13,517 nucleotides of DNA from Verrucomicrobiota bacterium (GTDB lineage: Bacteria > Verrucomicrobiota > Verrucomicrobiia > Opitutales > Opitutaceae): positions 1 through 13,517 of the forward strand of contig JAEXPG010000277.1 of the NCBI GenBank assembly GCA_023447015.1, written 5' to 3'. The notes below the pieces were generated by a model, which was given only the letters and a program-made list of their open reading frames with translations, was not told the origin of the DNA and ran no database searches. Each line of letters opens with the position of its first letter. Position 1 is the first letter of the stretch. Of this stretch, positions 1 through 6,700 are shown piece by piece. A program made the translations under genes and the position numbers.

Positions 1-62
1 GACCCCACGCCGGCGACGCCAAGTCGGCCAGCCGCCCCCTGCCGAAGCGCCCCCGCCCCTGA
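1..62 (+). CDS. xseA: C-terminal end of an upstream gene, probably exonuclease VII large subunit
   Basis: Reading from base 3, an open frame encodes a short basic, proline-rich tail ending PLPKRPRP before a TGA at 60-62. All 19 codons end in G or C, whereas the other two frames have several A/T third positions, so this looks like the true coding frame of a gene cut by the window edge. Identity is inferred only from context: xseA usually lies directly upstream of xseB, and XseA proteins often end in a variable basic tail. The conserved part is outside the window, so the gene name is tentative. The gap to xseB is about 200 bases, longer than the usual overlap of these two genes. Confidence 0.35.
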   Translation, partial: PHAGDAKSASRPLPKRPRP

Positions 63-104
63 TAATCACCATTCGCCGATGCGGGCGCATGAATGGTGTC
101 TGCT

Positions 105-128
105 GTAGGCCACCGCGTTGAGGTGGCC
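105..128 (+). repeat. REP-like element R1: GTAG plus hairpin
   Basis: GTAG at 105-108 is followed directly by the stem GCCACC (109-114), a 7-nt loop GCGTTGA (115-121) and GGTGGC (122-127); C128 can also pair with G108. The element shares its framework with the copies at 3572-3595, 3600-3624 (minus) and 10037-10059 (minus). Relative to the 3572 copy the CC/GG stem pairs are swapped to GG/CC, so pairing is conserved while the bases differ. A GTAG-type tetranucleotide 5' of a palindrome is the hallmark of REP sequences recognised by RAYT transposases. Confidence 0.6.
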
Positions 129-240
129 CATCGGAGAAGCCGGGGCGACATCCCGGCCTGAAGGAACCGGCGCAAGCCGGATCTCTTGTGAGGATCTGGG
201 CCCCTGCTCGGCCCGCGGAAAGTAGGTTGAAAAGCGCCCC
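129..240 (+). other. Hairpin-rich spacer upstream of xseB
   Basis: Following R1, three more short hairpins lie in tandem: GCCGGG/CCCGGC (139-144 with 152-157, 7-nt loop GCGACAT), CCGGC/GCCGG with a GCAA tetraloop (167-171 with 176-180), and GGGCC/GGCCC (198-202 with 210-214, 7-nt loop). No tRNA or known riboswitch core is recognisable. The first of these may be a degenerate inverted partner of R1, since its minus-strand reading also gives AGGCC followed by a 7-nt-loop stem. In such GC-rich DNA some hairpins arise by chance. No promoter is evident. Confidence 0.3.
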
Positions 241-264
241 GTGGCGCCCAATCGTTCGGCCGCA

Positions 265-516
265 ATGCCCGCCGCCAAGCAGCCGGATCAGCCCAGTTTC
301 GAGGATGCCCTCAGCCGCCTCGAGTCCATCGTGGACTCGATGGAGCAAGGCCAGGTGCCGCTCGCCGAGCTGATCACCCGCTACGAGGAGGGCACCAAGC
401 TCCTGAAAGTCTGCGAAGCCCGCCTGAAGGACGCCGAGCTCAAGATCGACCAGCTGAAGAAGACGCGCGACACCGTCGCGCTCGAAACCTTCAGTCCCGA
501 GCGCGCCGAGCGCTGA
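265..516 (+). CDS. xseB: Exodeoxyribonuclease VII small subunit
   Basis: XseB is the small subunit of exonuclease VII; several copies bind the XseA nuclease, which degrades single-stranded DNA from both ends into oligonucleotides in the cytoplasm. The protein is 83 residues, normal for the family, and shows the family pattern: FEDALSRLESIV near residue 12, then ME.G..PL.EL...YEEG..L, a cysteine, and a C-terminal helix with AELKI..L. The whole protein is predicted alpha-helical. ATG at 265 places the FE motif about 12 residues from the N-terminus, as in E. coli XseB; an in-frame GTG at 241 would add eight residues and cannot be excluded. Neither start has a clear Shine-Dalgarno sequence. The stop is 10 bases before dxs, implying cotranscription. 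Confidence 0.93.
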   Translation: MPAAKQPDQPSFEDALSRLESIVDSMEQGQVPLAELITRYEEGTKLLKVCEARLKDAELKIDQLKKTRDTVALETFSPERAER

Positions 517-526
517 GCGCCCCGCC

Positions 527-2449
527 ATGAGCGCCGCCCAGTCCGCCGCCAAGCCGGCCCCGCCGCCGCCGCCCGCCAACCTGCTCGCCACGGTCCACAG
601 CCCGGCCGACGTCAAGGCGATGCCGGCCGAATGGCTGCCGCATCTCGCCCAGGAAATCCGCGACGAGATCATCCAGGTCACCGCCCGCAACGGCGGCCAC
701 CTCGGCCCCAATCTCGGCGTCGTCGAGCTGACCATCGCGCTGCACCGCGTCTTCGACACCCCGCGCGACAAGTTCGTCTTCGACGTCAGCCACCAGGGCT
801 ACGTCCACAAGCTGCTCACCGGCCGCGCCGGCGAGGATTTCCGGAAGATCCGCAAAACCGGCGGCCTCTCCGGCTTCTTCAACCGCGCCGAGAGCCCGCA
901 CGACGCGTTCGGCGCCGGCCACGCCGGCACCGCCCTCTCGGCCGCCGTCGGCCTCGCCACCGCCCGCGACCTCCTCGGCACGCACGAGCACGTCGTCGCC
1001 CTTTGCGGCGACGCCGCATTCACCTGCGGCATCTCGATGGAGGCGCTCAACAACATCACCCACGCGACCAAGCGCCTCGTCGTCGTGCTCAACGACAACG
1101 AATGGTCGATCGCCCGCAACGTCGGCGCGATGGCGAAGTACCTCAACGAGCTCTCCACCAGCCCGACGTACAACCGGCTCTACCGCGACATCGAGGAGTT
1201 CTTCCGCAGCACCCCGCGCGGCGAGCGGCTCCACCAGATCTGGATGAAGTGGAAACGCGAGACGAAGGACTTCTTCGTCGAGTCCTCGCTGTTCGAGAAA
1301 TACGGTCTGCGCTACCTCGGCCCGATCGACGGCCACGACATCCCGATGCTCGTCAAGAACCTCGAGTTCGCGAAGCAGGCCGAGGGTCCCGTCGTCGTCC
1401 ACGTTCTCACCAAGAAGGGCAAAGGCTACGAGGTCGCCCGCGAACACCCCGAGCGCTTCCACGGCACGAGCCCCTTCGACATCTCCACCGGCAACGGCCA
1501 CGCCGCCGCGGGCGCGCCACCGGCCTACCAGGACGTCTTCGGCCGCGCCCTCGTGCGCGAGGCCCGGCTCGACGACCGCGTCGTCGGCATCACCGGCGCG
1601 ATGCCGAGCGGCACCGGGCTCTCCGCCCTCGGCCAGGAACTGCCCCGCCAATTCTTCGATGTCGGCATCGCCGAGGAGCACGCCGTGCTCTTCGCCGCCG
1701 GACTCGCCGCGCAGGGCATCAAGCCCGTCGTCGCCATCTACTCCACCTTCCTCCAGCGCTCGTACGACCAGGTCGTTCACGACGTCTGCCTGCAGCGGCT
1801 CCCGGTCGTCTTCTGTCTCGACCGCGCCGGCCTCTCGCCCAACGACGGCCCCACCCACCACGGGCTCTTCGACCTGTCCTATCTGCGCAACGTCCCCGAG
1901 GCCGCCATCGCGCAGCCCAAGGACGAGGACGAACTCGCCGACCTGCTCCACACCGCGCTCAAGCACCCCGGTCCGGTCTTCCTGCGCTACCCGCGCGGAG
2001 CCGGCCCCGGCGTGCCGGTCAAGGAGCACCCGGTCGAGCTCCCGGTCGGCAAGGCTGAGGTGTTGCGCGAGGGTGCCGATCTCGCCCTCTGGGCCCTCGG
2101 CCCCTGGGTGCAGGACGCCCTCGCCCTCGCCAACCGCCTCGAACGCGAACTCGGCCTGCGCGCCGCGGTCGTCAACGCCCGCTGGGTCAAACCGCTCGAC
2201 CACGACCTCCTCCTCGCCCACGCACGCACCGCGCGCCTCATCGTGACCATGGAGGACAACGTCGCCATGGGCGGTTTCGGCAGCGCCGTCCTCGAGACGC
2301 TTTCCGACGCCGGCGTGAACACACCGGTCGAACGCGTGGCCTGGCCCGACAAGTTCGTCGAACACGGCAGCAACGTGGAGATCCTGCGCGCCGCCCACGG
2401 CCTCGACCCCGAGACCGTCTTCCGCCGCATCGCCGCGCGCCTGCGCTGA
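527..2449 (+). CDS. dxs: 1-deoxy-D-xylulose-5-phosphate synthase (DXS)
   Basis: DXS condenses pyruvate and glyceraldehyde 3-phosphate, using thiamine diphosphate and Mg2+, to give DXP, the entry point of the MEP isoprenoid pathway and also a precursor of thiamine and pyridoxal phosphate. At 640 residues it has the usual length. Visible motifs: GGHLGPNLGVVELT (H58), DVSHQGY (H89), AGHAGTALSAAVG, the cofactor site starting GDAAFTCG (D162) and ending LNDNE (N191), IDGHD, GIAEEHAV (catalytic Glu about 383), then DRAGL and DGPTHHGLFDL of the transketolase-like pyrimidine-binding domain, and a C-terminal transketolase domain. The diphosphate motif reads GDA where canonical enzymes have GDG, and DVSHQ replaces DVGHQ. 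The D162-N191 spacing is standard, so activity is likely. The N-terminus is Ala/Pro rich. Second gene of the xseB operon. Confidence 0.93.
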   Translation: MSAAQSAAKPAPPPPPANLLATVHSPADVKAMPAEWLPHLAQEIRDEIIQVTARNGGHLGPNLGVVELTIALHRVFDTPRDKFVFDVSHQGYVHKLLTGRAGEDFRKIRKTGGLSGFFNRAESPHDAFGAGHAGTALSAAVGLATARDLLGTHEHVVALCGDAAFTCGISMEALNNITHATKRLVVVLNDNEWSIARNVGAMAKYLNELSTSPTYNRLYRDIEEFFRSTPRGERLHQIWMKWKRETKDFFVESSLFEKYGLRYLGPIDGHDIPMLVKNLEFAKQAEGPVVVHVLTKKGKGYEVAREHPERFHGTSPFDISTGNGHAAAGAPPAYQDVFGRALVREARLDDRVVGITGAMPSGTGLSALGQELPRQFFDVGIAEEHAVLFAAGLAAQGIKPVVAIYSTFLQRSYDQVVHDVCLQRLPVVFCLDRAGLSPNDGPTHHGLFDLSYLRNVPEAAIAQPKDEDELADLLHTALKHPGPVFLRYPRGAGPGVPVKEHPVELPVGKAEVLREGADLALWALGPWVQDALALANRLERELGLRAAVVNARWVKPLDHDLLLAHARTARLIVTMEDNVAMGGFGSAVLETLSDAGVNTPVERVAWPDKFVEHGSNVEILRAAHGLDPETVFRRIAARLR

Positions 2450-2524
2450 CCCCGCGGTTCAGCCGGGCGTAATGGACCGTCCGCCACGGCCCAGCCCCGC
2501 CGTCAGCACACGGTCTCCCGGCTC

Positions 2525-3373
2525 ATGCCCGCCGCCATCGAGGCCCACCGGCGGCAACCCCGCCGCAAAGCCCGCTCTGCGGCCGAACAGCCCCCGGCCC
2601 ACAGCAACCGTTTCCTCGCCGCCATCGCCACCGCCTCTGAGCAAGCCGTGGCTCCCTCCCTCTCCGGGCTGGCCAATTCCCTGCTCAACCCTAGCGTGCC
2701 ACCCGTACGCATGGACGAGACCGACGATACCGCCCCCGGAGCCAAGGCCGACGATGAGCGCCTGCCCTGGTACCAGGACTTCGTCGCCCGCTATGTGGCG
2801 TTCCCGGCCTACTGCCGGACCACTTCGTTCGAGCGCGCGACCAGCGACTTCCAGATCGAGGTCCGGCGCATCGAGGAGATCTGCGGCCGCTTCTCGGCCG
2901 ACGATTTCGTCCGCCGCGTCTCGGTCGCCCCGAGCATCGGCCTCGAGGACGACGAACGCCACTGGTCGGCCTCCATGGTGGTCGAGCACGCGGTGCTCGT
3001 GGGCGAGGCGATCGGACGCACCCTGATCTTCCTCAGCCGCGGCCAGCAACCGCCCGAGCCCTTCACCCGCAAGGCCATGCGGCCGCGCGGCGCCAAAGGA
3101 GTCGAGACCATGTCGACGCTGCGCGCCCTCGGCCGCGACTACCCCCGCCTCGTGGAAACCGAGCTCGGGCCCGAACGCACCGGCCTGCACCGGCATCCGC
3201 TTTTCGGCGACCTCGACCTCCACCGCTGGCACTGCCTGAGCGTCTCGCACCTGCGCGTGCACCGCCGCCAATTGCACGAGATCCGCCGCCGCATCACCGC
3301 CGGGATGAAACGCGGCGGGCTGCTGGACTCGCTGCTGCTCGAGTCCAGCGCCGAGATGGACCCCCAGGCGTGA
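2525..3373 (+). CDS. DinB-like four-helix-bundle protein, function unknown
   Basis: The product is 282 residues from ATG 2525, or 220 from an in-frame ATG at 2711; neither has a clear ribosome site. Residues 1-75 are Ala/Pro/Arg rich with no recognisable domain, yet keep high G/C third positions, so the longer form may be real. From about residue 80 the sequence is helical and resembles the DinB/YfiT superfamily: HWSASMVVEH (H155) matches the first metal-ligand helix, and SHLRVHRRQLHEI (H242, H246, H251) matches the HxxxH helix near the C-terminus. Members are metal-binding bundles; some are thiol-dependent S-transferases, many are uncharacterised. It follows dxs by 75 bases on the same strand and is probably cotranscribed, though no functional link to isoprenoid synthesis is known. 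The superfamily assignment is from pattern only. Confidence 0.6.
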   Translation: MPAAIEAHRRQPRRKARSAAEQPPAHSNRFLAAIATASEQAVAPSLSGLANSLLNPSVPPVRMDETDDTAPGAKADDERLPWYQDFVARYVAFPAYCRTTSFERATSDFQIEVRRIEEICGRFSADDFVRRVSVAPSIGLEDDERHWSASMVVEHAVLVGEAIGRTLIFLSRGQQPPEPFTRKAMRPRGAKGVETMSTLRALGRDYPRLVETELGPERTGLHRHPLFGDLDLHRWHCLSVSHLRVHRRQLHEIRRRITAGMKRGGLLDSLLLESSAEMDPQA

Positions 3374-3510
3374 CGCCGTCGCCGGCCACGGCGTCTGCCT
3401 CCGCCATCACGGCCGCCAAAACAGCCGACGACAGAAGGTAACGAAGAGAACAAAGACCGAAGCGGCGGGAGATCCTCATCACCGAGAACGCAGAGCTCCG
3501 GCCGCTCTCG

Positions 3511-3535
3511 GTAGGGACGGCTCTCCGAGCCGTCC
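3511..3535 (+). repeat. REP-like element R2: GTAG plus 9-bp hairpin
   Basis: GTAG at 3511-3514 is followed directly by GGACGGCTC (3515-3523), a 3-nt loop TCC and GAGCCGTCC (3527-3535), a perfect 9-bp stem. It belongs to the short-loop class also seen at 10604-10650. Just upstream, ACCGAGA (3481-3487) can pair with TCTCGGT (3506-3512), which would overlap the GTAG foot. Confidence 0.6.
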
Positions 3536-3571
3536 GGAATGCCTCCGCACACCGGAGGAGTCCGGCCCGCT

Positions 3572-3624
3572 GTAGGCCAGGGCGCCGACCTGGCCCAAAC
3601 CACTTCGCCGCCGTGGCCCACAGC
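3572..3624. repeat. Inverted pair of REP-like elements R3 (+) and R3' (-)
   Basis: R3: GTAG at 3572-3575, then GCCAGG (3576-3581), loop GCGCCGA, CCTGGC (3589-3594). Four bases after R3, the minus strand read from 3624 down to 3600 matches R1 at 20 of 25 positions, starting GCTGTGGGCCAC, with GTGG in place of GTAG. Together they make a BIME-like inverted pair. The 23 bases 3570-3592 recur exactly, in inverted orientation, at 10037-10059. Confidence 0.6.
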
Positions 3625-3700
3625 CACACCGCGAGCGTCTTCCGATCCCCGGCCTCGGTCTTCGTTCGCTTCGACCCTCTCTGTCGTCGGTACGCCAGCC

Positions 3701-6700
3701 CTACCGCCGCTCGATCCGCAGCCGGGGCGCGTCGCTGTTCGCCCGGATCTCCGGCACGTACATCGCCTCGACCTGCACCGGCAACGCCCGGAAATCGCCC
3801 GCGGTCACCGCGCGCATCCCGAAGCGCAGCTCCCACGTGCCGGCCTCGAGATGATCGAGGAAGAACACGCTCTTCTCGTCGCGCTCCTCGCGGTAGATCG
3901 GGCGCCCGGCGCCGTCCTCCGTCATCTGTCCTCCGCCCGCCACGCGCCGCATCCGCGCATCCCAGCCGCTGAGCGGATTGAGCGGCTCGCAGCCGGCCGG
4001 CTTCGGCACTTCGATCATCACGTACTCGAGATCGCTCGCCACCGTCACGGTCACCACGGCGTGGACTTCCTCGCCGGTCTTCGCCGAGCCACCGTTCGAC
4101 AGCGTCTCCGGTTCGATCCGCAGCGTGCCGACCAGCGTCGGCGTCGCCTTCTGGCGCACGAACCCGCGGGCCACCTGCGCCAGGTGCCCGGCCGGCTGCA
4201 CCGTTTCGCCCGCAGCCCAGGATTTCGCCAGCGCGACCGCGTACGCCGGTCCGTCGCCGGCCACCCGGCGGAGCACGACCCGGTTTCCGCCCGCGCGCAG
4301 CTTCGCCACCGGCAGCTCCACCGTCGTCGCCCCGGAGAGCAACGTTTCGCGGTTCAGCTTCACGCGCCCGACCGCCACGCCGTTCGCGAGCACCTCCACC
4401 TCCGTCTCGCCCAGCGCCTCCCCGCGCACCCGCACGCACCGCGAGAGCGCCAGCACCGCCAGCGCCGTCGCCCGCGTGCTCTCCCAGTTGCCGCTCTTGC
4501 GGTTCAGCACCAGCCAGCTCATCGCCGGCTCGACCAACGCGTGCTGCGGGTCGAGTTCCAGCAACGCAAGCAGGGTCAACGCCGTCGCCTCCACTGCGCC
4601 TTCGCGCGCCCGCCAGTACCCGCTGGTTGAGCCCCAGTGGACCATCGCGTCCGGACCGGCGGCCACATCGCGCACCAGACCGTTCTCCAGATTGCGCAAC
4701 AGCACCACGCGCTCCTCCGCCGCACCAAGCTTCGCCGCCGCCAGCGCCAGACACGCGCGCCCCGACGCCGTGAGCGCATCGCGCCCCGCGTACGCCTGCG
4801 CCCACGCCTCGGCGCGCCGCTTTGCCCCGCGTTCATCGAGGTTCACCTCGGCCACCGCCGCCAACGCCCAGGCCCGCGCATCGGCGCCAGCCGCGGTGCT
4901 CCAATCCATCTTCCGGTCGGAAAGCGCCGTCGTCAGCGCCGTGTTCGCCCGTTCGAGCATCTGCGGCGGCACGTCGACGCCCGCACCGCGCGCCAAGTTC
5001 AATCCCCACGCCGCATACGCCGTCATCCACAAATCGCCCTCCGCGGCACCGGGCCACCAACCGAAACCGCCATCGAGCCGCTGCGCCTCGTCCAGCCGCG
5101 CCAGGCTTTTCGCCACGACTTCGTCGAGCCGACCGAGACCGGCCGTCTTCACCCGACGCGCGGCATCCGCCTCCGTTTCCTTGCCGAGGATGCGCGTCTC
5201 GACGGAGGCCGCATCGAAGCCGAGTTCGCCGAGCGTGCGCTTCACGACCACCGCGGGCAGGAACCGGCTCAGCGTCTGCTCCACGCAACCGTACGGGTAG
5301 TCCACGAGGTACGGTAGCGCGTCGAGCATCGCCGCCGCCCGACTGCCGGTGAGCTGCACGCGCGCCGTCGTTCGCGCCGGATCAAGCGGTTCGGGCAACG
5401 CGAGCACGAGCTCACGCTGTTTCTCCCCGCGGGCGAGTTGGCCGCTCGCCGCCGTCTCCTGCAGGATTCCGTTCTCCAACACCGGCAACGAAAGCTTCAT
5501 GCCGTCGCTCTCCGCGCCGGCCCAGGCCTTGAGCGTGAACTCCGCCGTGCCCGCTCTTCCCGCACGCACCGGCCACTCCACCGGCGCCTCGCCCTGCGCG
5601 GACACCGCGAGACGCGAGCGCCCCAGCCGATCGGCTTCGGTCGGCACCACTGCGCCGGCGACCGCCAGCTCGGCGTTCGCCGTGAGCACAGTCTCGGTGC
5701 GATTGACCAACGTCGCCGACGGCACCGCGCTGTCGCCCGCCACCAGGAACCGCGGGAGGTTGAGCCGTGCCTGGAACGGCAGCGAGGTCCGCGTGAACGC
5801 CGTCGCCGTCCCGAACGAGTTGCCGTCTGCGCCCACCGCATAGGCCTCGATCCGCCATTGCGTGAGGTTGTCCGGGTACTGGAAGCGCACCGTCGCCTCC
5901 CCCTTCGCATCCGTGACGACCTGCGGCGCCCAGAACGCAGTGGCGTCAAACCGTGTGCGAAGCCGCAGGCTCGGCGCTGACGAAGGCGCCTTGTCGAGGC
6001 TACAGAACATCAACGGTTCTGGGAGCGAGGCCGCCCCAAACGTCTCATCCCACGCGTAAGGCCCAAGCCGCGCGAGTTCGGCCAAGTTCTCCATGAAGTA
6101 CCACTGCCGGTTCCGCGCTCCAGCCCACAGCTCCGCCGCTGCAATCCCGCAGCGCCCATCCTTCGGCTCGTCGGCCTTCGTCGATCTCCGCTCCGCCAAA
6201 CTGAGAGCCGCCGACACCGGTTCCCGAACCGCAAACGCCGGCTGTAGGCGCCAATCGGGGCCTCGCCCCAGAGCTGCCGCTGCTTCGTCGACCACGCCCA
6301 CACAAAGCTCCGCCGGCTGCATCGCCTCGCGTGCGCACCGCACACCGAGCCGCAGTTGCGCCGCATCGCCCGGACGGCTCTGCGCCGCGCCAGGCTCGAT
6401 GGAGACCCGCAGTTTTGTCTCCGCCTCCGCGGCGTCGAACACAGCCGAGCCACCGGCATATTCCTCGCCATTCCGCTGCACACGAACCGACCCTCGCCCC
6501 TCGAAGCGCGGCGGATTGTCCACGGTGAGAATTCCAACCGACTCCTTCAACTCGAAGGGCTGCACCACGGCACGATCCGCACCGGCAACCAGCAACCAGC
6601 CGCGCACGTTCTTCTTCGGCAGGGCCACCAGCACCCGCTGCGGCGCACCGTTCACGACCGGCCCGAGAGTCGCCACCGTTGTCTCCGCGCGCGGCAATGC

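Larger units (their letters stand above)
3425..3690. repeat. Composite palindromic element with 39-nt inverted arms
   Basis: Bases 3425-3463 and the reverse complement of 3652-3690 align without gaps at 31 of 39 positions: the outer 11 bases (CCGACGACAGA) are identical, six are mostly divergent, and the inner 22 differ at three. Similarity stops sharply outside the CCGACGAC ends. Between the arms lie R2 (3511-3535), the hairpin CCTCCG/CGGAGG (3542-3547 with 3553-3558), and the inverted pair R3/R3'. The element fills most of the 327-base convergent spacer between the DinB-like gene (stop 3373) and the alpha-2-macroglobulin gene (stop codon 3701-3703). It encodes nothing recognisable. The size and ends recall a MITE, but I see no target-site duplication. 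The internal hairpins could serve as a bidirectional terminator, although no T-run follows them. Confidence 0.55.

Noticed and set aside
129..214. Known riboswitch (TPP, cobalamin, SAM, SAH) ahead of xseB-dxs
   Set aside because: None of the conserved core sequences I know for these classes is present; only generic hairpins are seen.
222..225. GTAG upstream of xseB
   Set aside because: No palindrome follows it, so it does not fit the repeat family.
491..2398. 635-codon open frame on the minus strand opposite dxs
   Set aside because: It mirrors the dxs codon bias; high third-position G/C suppresses stops on the opposite strand. Its translation shows no recognisable domain and dxs is unmistakable.
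6241..6266. GTAGG motif resembling the REP-like units
   Set aside because: It lies inside the alpha-2-macroglobulin coding sequence and the following bases form only a weak 4-bp pairing.
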